DNA of 64,000 bases from Ophiobolus disseminans. Lineage: Eukaryota; Ascomycota; Dothideomycetes; Pleosporales; Phaeosphaeriaceae. Below, piece by piece: positions 23,392 through 34,039 of the stretch (positions are counted from its first letter, which is position 1; each line of letters begins with the position of its first letter). The stretch spans positions 263,780-327,779 of the forward strand of contig MU006235.1 in the NCBI GenBank assembly GCA_010093685.1, in the 5' to 3' direction. The translations under genes were made by a program, and so were the position numbers. The notes beneath the pieces were generated by a model, which was given only the letters and a program-made list of their open reading frames with translations, made no database searches and had not been told where the DNA came from.

Positions 23392-25349
23392 ATGACCAGA
23401 ACACTGGATCAACTACCTTATGACGTCTTATTTTACATTGCTTCGAGTTTACACTTGGACGACATCATACGTTTAGGCCAAACATGCCACCACTTAAGAG
23501 CTGTGCTAGATGAAAGGACACTGCATCGATGCATCGTTGAGGTATTGTCCATCTATTGTGAGCAAGCAAGTTTACTTTATTGACATAACTGTAGACCTTT
23601 CCGCACGCCGAGGAAGCTCACCTGGCTCGAACCAAACTAGTCACATACAAGCAGGCGCTCCAAGCGATATACGATCGACGAAATGCCATGTCCAACGCAT
23701 ATCCATTCTCAGCTCGTGTTCTAAAACAAGGGAATGCCTTTCTGTATCGCCAAGGTGTGATCTGCGTACAAGCAGGTGAAATGGTGCACGTCTCGGCGGT
23801 GCGTGCGCCATTTAATGCTGTCGAGCTTGATCTTGCGATAATCATCCGACCCATAATGCAGTCGATCTTTGATTCGTTAGGTGCATTCAGATGCTCCATG
23901 CTGTACTATGGCGACGAGATTCTCTCCATCCTGGTTGAAGCCGATTGTCGTCCAAATGTCGGGCACATTTTTGCAATTAGTACCGCAAGAGAGCCGCCAA
24001 ACTCTAGAAGAGTCATAAGAGTAGTTCCAACTACTTCAATCTCAAAGTTGTTTGTAAGACACACCTCGCAGTACCTATATTATGGCACTCACACCGGCAT
24101 GGGCGACGATGGACACCACAAGTGGGAGATTTTTGGAGCATATTTGGACGAACAACCTCTATCACCCGCAACGAAACGGCCACTGCTGCTCGAGGATTTT
24201 CACGGCACCGATATTGGATCAACTGTCGCGTTTGAAATCTACAACGACTACTTTTACGCCGTTTCCAATCAGGGCACCTTTGAGGTTGAAGAAGTTGATT
24301 GGACGTCGTTTTACCACTGTGTCCGTTTTCCTTTAAAGAACCCTGCGCTAACGTCAATGGAGACGGATGAGCGAGTGTATCGTCGGCAGCATGCTCAAGG
24401 GCCCATTCATGACTCGTGGACAGATCTCTCACTTCAAGCAAGCGAGCGGACTAACGAAGTCATGATAATTGAGTCCCGACGGGAATGGGCCCAAGCATCA
24501 TCACGGCAATCGCGCACATTCTACACCTCCAGATTCCAGGTCAGGCCCCACCGCTCGTCCCGAGAATCTTCACTTTCTGAAGAGCCTACAGAAGCACTTC
24601 CTTTACCAGAGAATGACCTATTTGTTGACCTTCTGGACTCAACGAACAAGCCAAACTGGATGCCTACGCCGCCTCAGTATAGCTGGAGCCGTCACCCAGA
24701 GTTTGGAAGATCTGAAACGTCGCCTCGATCTTTCATACTCGCGCGGACGAAATTTCGAGCCTACAGCCACGCATGTACTTCTTTCTTAGACATTGTCGAA
24801 GATGAGCGATGCTGCAATGAACCATCTAAACCGCCATGTCTGAGGCTGAGAGTGGGTTCTCAACACGAAGCATCGCTCAACTTTCCGCCCCTAAACCGCA
24901 AAGGCAAAGGTCGCGCTAATGAGCTAGAACCACAATTCGAGGACCACGTCAAATATGCCCAACCACCGATTCGCATGTGGCCTCCGCCCGCATCAAAGTG
25001 TCCTTGTTCTAAGCGTCTGCACGCCATAATCAACCCACCGCTGGCTTCAGGCCCAAGCCATGCAAGATCTGTTACAGGTGTGCTAGATGAGCGTACATTG
25101 GTGTTCATGGTCAAACCTGGGAGATCGTATGGTGCCAGCGATGATACTACGTTGGGCAGCATCGTCGTAATAGATTTCACCAGACCATGGAAAACACCGG
25201 ACAGCACACCTTCATCGCGACCGCCACTAGTCCGGTACGACAGTAAAATGGACTTGGACGGTGAGGAAGTGGCAGATGACTATGAAGCCTCGTCCTGGCA
25301 GTGGACGCCCGGCCAAAAGTCCCGCTGTCACACTGGAACGTGTCGCTGA
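23392..25349 (+). CDS. F-box protein, fungal hypothetical
   Basis: Exons 23392-23541 and 23595-25349 (intron 23542-23594, phase 0) give 634 residues. The N-terminus is a canonical F-box: LDQLPYDVLFYIASSLHLDD followed by IIRLGQTCHHLRAVL, which in SCF complexes docks to Skp1. The rest has no repeat family I recognise, though stretches such as LFVRHTSQYLYYGTHTG and YNDYFYAVSNQG resemble the beta-propeller-like C-termini of many Pezizomycotina F-box proteins. Substrate and role cannot be inferred. The C-terminal 15 residues follow a good open frame but are unlike the preceding sequence; another frame on the same strand runs from 25301 to 25621, so a missed 3' intron or a frameshift is possible. 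Confidence 0.8.
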
Positions 25350-26230
25350 GTTGTTCAAAGAGGGGGCACTCTGACAGCGCGCTCATCGTTGAGAAGAGCC
25401 TCATAAGTTATGTAGAGCGTGCTCACCATTTTGCCTTTATGCAATGCAAGCCACTTGGAGTGCGTGTGTATGACCGGTCCACGACCTACACCGGATCACC
25501 CCGCACAAGGCTGGCGGTTGCATTAGGCCTGTGTAACGATAGGCTTGACACTGTTGTAACATCTATACTAGTGGCTAGCATGCATCTGAGGATCTTCAAC
25601 GCCCTCTCTCATCCATTCTAGATCGCCCTTTCAAGATCTTGGGCTTGCAGATATCAGATCAATACAAAAAACAATACTCACTAGTTTTAACAAGCGAGCT
25701 CCGCCCCCACACTACAATCAAAATATCACGATGTTGATGTATTGGCTATAATCGCTAAACACTGCAATAAGCAAATGTATTTTCCCACGATATACGATGA
25801 GGCTCAAGACATTGATCTTTACCGCTGGTACCGCTCACCAATATAGCCCCCACGTCAGCGAACCACCCCTGCAAAAGCAACCCTCCCTCATACTTTACCG
25901 ATAGACGGCTTACGGAAGTTCCCTTTGCCCTTTTGCCAAGATCACGCGTATCATCTCCAGACGCATATTCTCTTCATCGTGATGTTGCGCGTACTGAGTA
26001 ACTCACCAATCAAACCTAGCCAAAATGGCGCCATCGACAAACCTTCCCCAAGGGCAAAATATTCCAACCACAGCTACTGCATCTTGAAGCGAATAAGAAG
26101 TCTTCGTGCATTTGTGTGGTTCTTGAATTGACCAATCGTTCTTACCAAGGCCGAGATCCTTCGGCTGTGTACGTCACGCATTGTACTTGAGCCTCAAGAC
26201 ACGCTGCTGCGGCCGAGACAAAGGGCAACA
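25350..26230. other. Intergenic, no gene seen
   Basis: Flanks of two co-directional genes. The short frames here have no domain character. Confidence 0.5.
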
Positions 26231-27208
26231 ATGGTAACGTTCAAGCATGATTTGTGACGAAATGTGCTCGTGGCTGACGTGGATGTGAGCAGGTGCATGC
26301 CGATTCGTCGAGTTATAGGGAGGGGTTGAGTAAGAGGGAGGTTTATGCGCAGGTGCTGGAGCAGGCCAGGGTGTTGTTTGAGGGCCAGAGGAATTGGGTA
26401 AGCTGCCATTCTACTCTGATTGACAATTCGAATGAGAGTTTACAGGACGATTGACTAATGCGAGGATAGGTCTGGTATGTCAACTTCTCACGCAGCCAAA
26501 CCTAGCCATGCTTTCGATCAGCAATTGCATGTCTGTTCTGAACAACGAATAGCAATCTCTCCAACACAGCAGCCCTCCTTTGGCATGCGTACCACTCTCT
26601 TCCCGAGCCTTCATCGGCTGTGAACTGGGCGGGGTTTTACTTCACAAACCCATCAGATGCGTCGCAATTGATCTTGGGACCGTTTCAAGGACAAGTACGT
26701 ACAACATTTTCAACACTACAATCTTCTCATTCTACACCATACTCTTATGTCCCATATATGTACCTGTCTATCCTCACTAGCCTGCAAGCCAACGACGTAC
26801 ATTGTTCTTAGGATAGAGAGGCTATCTGATCTTTGACACACCCTACATAAAAACCCTACACAACACAAGCTTACACCTCCCAGGTAGCATGCCAAATCAT
26901 CGCCTTCAACCGCGGCGTATGCGGCACCGCCGCTGCAACAGCCACAACGCAACTAGTTGAAGACGTAGAAGCCTTCCCCGGCCACATAGCCTGCGACGGC
27001 GCGTCGAAAAGCGAGATTGTCGTCCCGATAGTCAAAGAAGGCAAGGTAAGCACTGACTATTCGAAATTGCATCTTGCATATACTCACGCAAGGCTAGGTT
27101 GTGGCGATTATTGATATCGATTGTGCGGAGTTAAAGGGCTTTACGGACGAGGATCAGGAGGCGTTGGAGGAGTTGGCGGCGTTGCTGGCGAGGTCGTGTG
27201 ATTTCTGA
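26231..27208 (+). CDS. Free methionine-R-sulfoxide reductase (GAF-domain fRMsr)
   Basis: Reduces free methionine-R-sulfoxide to methionine; cytosolic oxidative-stress repair. Six exons are needed: 26231-26233 (ATG alone), 26293-26397, 26470-26474 (5 nt), 26553-26694, 26884-27045 and 27098-27208, giving 175 residues. The sequence begins MVHADSS and contains the family block WVCNLSN, GQVACQIIAFNRGVCG, FPGHIACD and SEIVVPI; the three Cys match the catalytic/resolving Cys known in yeast YKG9-type enzymes. The conserved WVCN can only be formed by including the 5-nt exon GTCTG, flanked by AG and a perfect GTATGT donor. No in-frame ATG lies between an upstream stop (26275-26277) and VHADSS, so the ATG-only first exon is required too. 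Length matches the family (about 160-180). Confidence 0.9.
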
Positions 27209-27787
27209 ATGGGGAGGGAATGTTTACGTTGACGGAGTTGTGTGACGGCGTGATGGACGAGGCGAGGCCTTAGGGGTCAGTCAATCGTATGATGCAGCGT
27301 CTGGTATAAGCTCATAGTCGAAAGACATCAGCGAAGGGACTGAGGATAGTCACGCTGCTGGACCGCCTCTTCATGTTCTATCAGCATATGGAGTAAATCA
27401 CGTTCAACAAGACATATGTGTTTTCAAAAATTTGATAAGACTAGCACCTCATTAACTCATACACGTCATGAACATCCGCAGTAGCAGATAGCAACAGGAC
27501 ACAAGCTGAGACAATGCAGAACAAAAAACCAAGTAGCGCAGAGTGACTGGAAAGAGACCTCGAAAGGAGAAAGTCAAGACCTTAACACCCCATGCGCCTT
27601 GATCAACGCCGGACAAGACTGGCCAACCCATATATCACTTTGTGCCCAACGCCCGTCCCGCAGACGAGAGAGATATGTAGCGCCGAGACTGAAGATGTCG
27701 ACAAGAGGAGATGTGACCGAAGAGACGCTCCTAATACGCCGCGCATGCTTATGCAGATGAATAGAACGAAAGGACTCGAGACGCTGC
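27209..27787. other. Intergenic between convergent genes
   Basis: 3' flanks of the sulfoxide reductase and cdc14. Nothing recognisable. Confidence 0.5.
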
Positions 27788-29821
27788 TTATGGCTTGGGC
27801 CGGGTCAGGCCGCTGCCAACACTTCCGACACGACCGCTCGTCTTTCGGACGCCAGTCTTGCCTTCGGTGCTTCGTCGCGTAGGGCTCGATCGGATCTTGC
27901 CCATGCTCAAGCTGCCATTGCCGCTGTTGCTCTTCTCCTTGGGTGTCTTTGGCCGGCCACCCATACTTGGCGCCATGTTCTCCGCGTCGCTCTCTTCGCC
28001 GAAGCCAAAGGATGTGTGCGTGACCGAGGTCTGGACTACCGATGTAGTGCTGAAGGCGCGGCGCTGCTTGTCCTTTGTGGTGGGCGAACGTGCTGGTGAC
28101 CGGGAGGCAGTTCTCCGCGCGATCTGGCGAAGATGGAACTCCTCGTCTGACTCGCCATCATTGCGGCTGATCTCTGCCCGGACTTTGGTGGTCGTCTCTA
28201 CGAACGGCTCGTTCTCGTCGATTCGCTGCGGGGATTGTCGTGTGCTGCCGTTGCCATAGAGCTTGCTAGTCTTCCGTGGCTGGCCGGGTGTTGGCGCAGG
28301 CAGGTTGTCTTCTTGTACGCCGATGTGTGCGTGACCACCATGGCCTCGCTCATTCGTCTCGATCTCGCCTAGAGCGACGCGCTTTTGCGAACCGTTCGGT
28401 GGGGTGAAGGTCTGTCCGTTGCTTGCCAGGCGCTGCTTGCGCGGTGACTTGGTCGGTGTCGAGGGCATCATTTCCGCGTACTTTGCCTTCATGGTGTCCT
28501 CATGCCACCACTCCCTGAAGGTACCCTGGTTCAGGTGCAGCCAATGCTGCTGAGGCCCAACCACCATACCCGGGCGCATGAAGCGCATGTAGGCAATGAT
28601 CTCGTTCGCAGTGAATGCATGCTTGTAGATCAGATACGCTCCAATCAAACACCCAGTTCGTCCGAGCCCGGCCTTGCAGTGGACAGCAATACCCTTCTTG
28701 TGGACCGTGATCATCTCGTGCGCCAGGTTGATGAACTTGCGTACAAGCGACAACGGCGGGCAGGTTCCATCGTCGAAGATCATGTTCAGATGCTGAATAC
28801 CGAGCTTTGTGAAGTATGATGAGGAGTAAAGCTCCGAGTTCAGGCGGACCACGAGGCCGACGTTCCGCGCGCAGAAGTGCGACAAGACGTTCTTGAAAGG
28901 GCCGGGGATAGATGACCGCTGTACCTCGGCGATGTTGGAGGGAAGCGTGGCGTACATTGGCGACGACGCGGAAATCTCGTGGGTGGGTTGTTGCTGTGGT
29001 GAGGCGAATGCGAGGAAGTTTGGAGTCACCCAGTTGAAGTCGCCCATGTCTACGCGCTCGAACTTCTCGTACCTGATACTATTAGCTGTGGTCGTGTGCA
29101 GCGTGTTTTCGCGGACTCACTCTTCCAAGCTGAAGTCTTTCAGACCGCAAAGGCCCTCCTCCTTCGCCTTCCAGACACCGTAGATGACATCCTGGATGTT
29201 CAGAACATAGTCTGCCTGGCTATAGCCTGCGTCGCGGAAGGGCATGCACGGTGGGTCCATTTGCGCAATGGGGGCAAGAGCAAGATGAGGTGGCCATGAC
29301 TGGATGAGCACCATGTAACATGCCAGTATGCAGGCAGCGTTGGCGCGACCTGGAACTGTCAGTCTAGTGATTCTCGATGATTAGTGTAAGAGTGCGCTTA
29401 CTCCTCGAGTCTGCGTTGCTCCAGAAGACTACCGCGCGGTCCTCGTTGGCGGGATCGCCCAAGACCTCGTGCAGTTGAACGGCGAAGCGGTACAGGTGAC
29501 CAATGTGCAACGGGCCGAAGTCGCCATGGAAAGCATTGTAGAGCAGTGTCTTGTCAATGCTAAAGTAGACTGGCGGATGCGCCTTGGGACCGGCTGCGGT
29601 CGGGCCAGCGTGGGCCCGCGCCGACCTCTTCGACGGCGATGCACTCTGCTTCGGGTAGGGGAAAGGCGTCGTCGCATCCGGTGTGTGTGTGTACGATGCT
29701 AAATATAGGCGATCTTGTATGTACTGGAGGAGAGTTGGTATGAGTGTCACATGTTTTGGCGCATTGTTATGGCGCTCACCTCGATGACCTGCCCATAGCT
29801 CGTGGTGCTTGCGCGAGGCAT
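27788..29821 (-). CDS. cdc14: Cdc14 dual-specificity phosphatase
   Basis: Reverses CDK phosphorylation (prefers pSer-Pro) in mitotic exit, septation and cytokinesis. Exons 29780-29821, 29402-29723, 29121-29349 and 27788-29072 give 625 residues. The N-terminal domain A reads YIQDRLYLASY, KTLLYNAFHGDFGPLHIGHL and RANAACILACYMVLIQSWPP. The catalytic domain has FNWVTPNFLAFASP and the signature HCKAGLGRTG (C and R of the HCx5R loop), then FMRPGMVVGPQQHWLH. The C-terminal about 220 residues are Ser/Pro/Arg-rich, low complexity, with repeated SPR/SPT sites as expected of the regulatory tail. The junction between exons 2 and 3 uses donor GTAAGC, giving ADSRSRANAAC. Length is normal for filamentous fungi. 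Confidence 0.96.
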
Positions 29822-30609
29822 TCTGGCAACTCGCGGTGTCGCAGACATGGAGCAGAAGGTGCAATCTTAGGAAACTCTTCTAAGCTGAGACAGCGTGGTC
29901 TGGCAGCAACAACAATGGCTGGTCGGGTCGAGAGCCAAGTTCAGATGGAACAGCGAAGACGGATGGCGCGGCGCGGACGATGGGTATCGTGTCTCCTGGA
30001 GCTGATGGCGCGGGGCCGGATGCTGCTCGTCGTGCGGCAAAGGCAGGGAGAAATAGCAGTAAAGATGTGAGTCCTGCGGATGGTGGATGAGAGGACTCTA
30101 TACATGCTCATTGTGTATGTTTTGATGTTTTGGTGCACGCACCACGACGCTAACCCCGTCTCGTCTAGGCGTTTCGGAGCCAGCATGACAACGCCACGAA
30201 CAACATCGCGGCGCCCCTTCAGCAATCCTGGTCATAGCGCATCACAACACGGCAAGAAGTCAGTATCTCCCTGCCGTTTATCGTGTTGCATGATTTGTTT
30301 ACTCTGCCTTCGTTGCGCAGCTGTTGGGCTCCTGTTGACCCTGCGTTCCCAGGTTCGGGTCGAGGACCGCATCAGTTTCTTGGGAGACAGTAGACCTGCA
30401 GATTGCCGTTGTATCCTGCGCATGATCTCACAGGGTCCAACCAACCCTCCGCAATCTTGCATCTCTGCTGCAGAAGGTGACGCTAGCGGCAAACACCACG
30501 AACACAGTTTGGTTGCACGACATTCCCATAATCTGAACTCGTAAGCTGTACTAGTCGGCAATCGAGATTCATCCCTGCTCGAGCTCAGCCAGCACCTTCT
30601 CATACCAAC
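29822..30609. other. Divergent promoter region, cdc14 and SET gene
   Basis: No supported gene. Short frames only; presumed leaders and promoters of the two divergent genes. Confidence 0.5.
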
Positions 30610-32354
30610 ATGATCAAGAGAGGCAGACAAGAAGGGTGGCTCAAAGAGCCGATCGAAGCTTTGCCAAGATGGGCCACATTTCACGGTGTCAAGTTCAACC
30701 ATGTCAAAATTGGTCCGTTACCGGGCTTCGAGGATAGAGGGTCTACAGTGATAGCAAGTAACCAGCTCGAAGGGGACAAAGCCGTGCCTCTCTTGGTGGT
30801 TCCAAAGGATCTGATCATATCACGTTCGAATATTGAGCTTCTAGCTAGAGCCGATCGCCACCTTCGACAAGTTTTGGAAGCCATTGGAGATTTCGGGAGG
30901 GTGTGCAAAATGTCCGAGGAAATCTTGGATGAACCATGCTAACTTGTTGGCAGACAACCAGAGGCGCTGTATTGACTTTCCTTCTCATGCAAGCGACTAT
31001 CTGCTGCCCAGATATAAAAGATATTGGCCTGCTTAATCCGCTTACTGAGTACGTCAAATTCCTGCCAGACGAATTGCTACCCACATTCTGGTCGGAGGAA
31101 GAACAAGAGCTTCTCGAGGGCACCACGTTGAGGCCTGCAATTCGCGCAAAGCTAAACAGCCTACTGCGCGAATTTGAGACTGTGCGAAGTGCTACAGAGT
31201 CCATTGACTGGTGTGCCAAGTATTGGTGGGATGAAGACCATGGCATGGTAAACTTCGAGGACTGGATGAGGGTCGACGCTATGTACAGATCCAGAGCGCT
31301 TGAGTTCCCGGGAGCAGGAGATTGCATGATGCCTTGTGTCGATATGGCAAACCATGCGTCAGGAGACGCAACGGCTGCGCTGTATGAGACAGACGAAGAG
31401 GGTAACGGACTTTTGCTGCTCCGCGAGGGCAAGAAAATATCAGAAGGGGGTGAGATCACAATCACGTACGTGGAAGTCGCTCATTTCTCGGCTTGTATGC
31501 TCACCGCAATAGCTATGGTGATGACAAGGGCGCTTGTGAGAATATCTTCTCGTACGGCTTCCTCGAAAACAACACTACCTCTGCTAAGGTCATGTTCCTT
31601 GGCCTTGAAATACCAGATGATGACCCTTTGAGGCCGGCCAAGCTATTTGTATCTACCGCAGCACCGGGCTTCCGCATATCTGAAAAGGGTGACAGCATAG
31701 AGTGGGAGAGTGACTTTGTATGGCTCGTCAGCATCAATGAAGAAGATGGACTGGACTTCAAGATAAGACAAACGACAGACGGGAAAAGTGAGATCCAAGC
31801 CTTTTGGAAAGAGCGGGAACTGAATGATACTTCCAAGATTCGGACATATCTTGAAGATGATTCTGCTTGGGATGTCTACCAGCTCCGTGCCACGGTCCTC
31901 CTGCAGAACCGTGTGGAGGCACAGATAGGCACGATCCAGGCAAGTCACTGTACCGAACAAGAATTGACCGTTCGGGACGTTCCATGGAGGCTTGCAGAAC
32001 ATCTCCGAAGTCTGGAACTGGATATGCTAAAACGCGCTGGGTCGTTGCTGGATAGCCAGGTAAGTTGCCCCCCTTTCACTCCCCAGGTCCCGCGATACTG
32101 CATATACAAACCCGAGTTCGAGTGCTTAAGGAACCATGTGACCGATACCTGTCAATCTGCATGCGGGCTAAATTGAGTGAACCAAGCTACGAATATACGC
32201 TTGGTGCTTGACCACAAACTTCCGACATCAGCCCCGCGATGCCTTTGACACTCACTGACATCTTGGACAGAAGGCGAAGCTTCTCGAATCGAAGACTGTG
32301 TTACAGTACCTAAGCATGGCTGAGGACGACGACGAAGAGGTGGACTTTTCATGA
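30610..32354 (+). CDS. SET-domain protein methyltransferase (Rubisco LSMT/RKM-like)
   Basis: Putative protein-lysine methyltransferase of the split-SET class, which in fungi methylate ribosomal proteins and elongation factors. Exons 30610-30900, 30954-31465, 31513-32059 and 32271-32354 give 477 residues. The SET pieces are an N-terminal part (GSTVIASNQLEGDKAVPLLV), an iSET insertion of about 150 residues (FLPDELLPTFWSEEEQELL), the core MPCVDMANHAS (NH motif that binds AdoMet) and ITITYGDDK with the conserved Tyr, restored by splicing at 31465/31513. The C-terminal helical domain resembles the Rubis-subs-bind fold and ends in an acidic tail (EDDDEEVDFS). Substrate is unknown; Set10/Rkm-type proteins are the closest by eye. 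Confidence 0.88.
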
Positions 32355-34039
32355 GACAAAAGACCCCACATTCTTGTACCTTACAGATCAACACGGCCCC
32401 ATCTTCAGCATGGGGCAGGCCACGATTATATATGAGCAAGTGCCACAAGCCAATCTATCATGCTCCCACGCGCCCTCGAAACCAGACTTTAGCGACAGGT
32501 ACGGCAGCCATCACGACGATCCGGCACGCAGCGCGTCTACGTGGAAGATCAATAGAAGCAACTTTCGCTTCTCAGCCAGTAATCTCAAGCTCTTTCACGT
32601 TCTACTATATATGCTTCCATCAGGGTCCGTTGCTCCTGCCTTTAGCGAGCAGTCACGCCGCACCTCAAAACGCATGCGGCGCAGTCCAGAGTGCGCCGCA
32701 TCGATGCGTTGATGAAGTCGGGCTGCACATGAGCGCTTATACGAAGGCGGTGGTATAGGGTAAGACGGGATGGGCGGCCATGCTCCCGAAACAGCAGTGA
32801 TGAGCGCAGATACGTCGCTCAGCCCTACACACAGGGACATGTACATGTTCAAATAGCCAAATGGCTTCTAAGTACTGACCCTATCTGGATAGACGTTGAT
32901 CGTTGAGCGAGGCAGGATATTCCCGCAAGTTCTATCAGCTTGGCTTCGATCAGCGTTGCCCAAGCCTTGATGCATCCTGGGTTATAAATCCAGTCTCTTA
33001 AGATTGTGATGATGGAGTGATGTTGGAACGGCACACCGATTCGCTCGCTCTTGCCTTCTGGAATATTTGGAGAGGCACGCTAGACTGAACCCGACTTAGT
33101 GATGATCGCCTTTGAGCCTGTTGTGAGTCGGTAATCAGCCTTCTGTGGCACGTAAAGTGATGAGCGACAAGCAGTCATCAAGACGACAGCAAGACGCGTA
33201 TCTTGGCGGGCCGTTGCTTCTGTCGTCGATCCAGGCGATAACGCAGTCGTTAAGGGTGATGGTTAGGTGCGCTTCGTCCCATAGTATAGCCTGGATGATC
33301 TCGCAAGATTCCAGAAGGACGCGCAAGATGTTGATGAGGCTGCGAGTCCCTCCAGCCCTCACCAAAGCCCCTGTCGTTGACCACCCTGGTCATAGAAGAG
33401 TGCTGACAATAGGAGCTTGTTCTCTCGATGTAGGTCGAGGGCAGGCCGGTGGTACAGCGCCATCAGCGACTGTTCTGCCCGCCTGGCCTTGCAACCATGA
33501 AGCAGGTTCACCCCGCAAATGCTAATGTTAGTCTGCTGTCAGGCGAACTGCTGGAGATGTCGATGATGTCCCCCGCATGCTGATCGCATGAGCACTATCA
33601 CGGCTAGTGGCGAGCAGTCCACGAAAAAGCATCGGCGGGGGCGCTCGTTCCTTCCATGGATGGCCTGGCACCCCGCAGCCCGCCCCAGTCAATAACCCCG
33701 GAGCCACACACTAGCCTAGCGCAAGCGCAGCTTACATTTCCCCAGCCGTCCCACCTGTCATTCGTGCCATTCTTGCCATTCTCCCGCACGCCCTTTTCAC
33801 CACCCAACACTCTATATGCGTGTCTCCTGCTTGTACATGTTCCACACAGGCACCACTGTTACACTTCAACACAAATACCAAGCCACGACGACGTCCTACG
33901 ACCAACTACCTTGGCCATCTCCCACCTTCCATCTGACGGAAGACCGGATGACAGGTAGCGTACCGACCTGCCAGTAATCCCTTCGGGGCTCGAAGCGAAA
34001 CCAAGCACCCAACCGAAACCGCAACCAACAACCGCCAAA
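32355..34039. other. 1.7-kb upstream region of the FacB/Cat8 gene
   Basis: No supported gene. The last about 400 nt are pyrimidine- and AC-rich and read like a long 5' leader. Long leaders are common for carbon-source regulators, so some of it may be transcribed; that is inference. Confidence 0.45.

Noticed and set aside
23615..23640. B-box-like GGTTCGAGCC on the minus strand
   Set aside because: Lies in the F-box coding exon; no pairing acceptor stem, A box or T-tract was found around it.
27795..28259. 154-codon plus-strand frame
   Set aside because: Antisense to the low-complexity tail of Cdc14.
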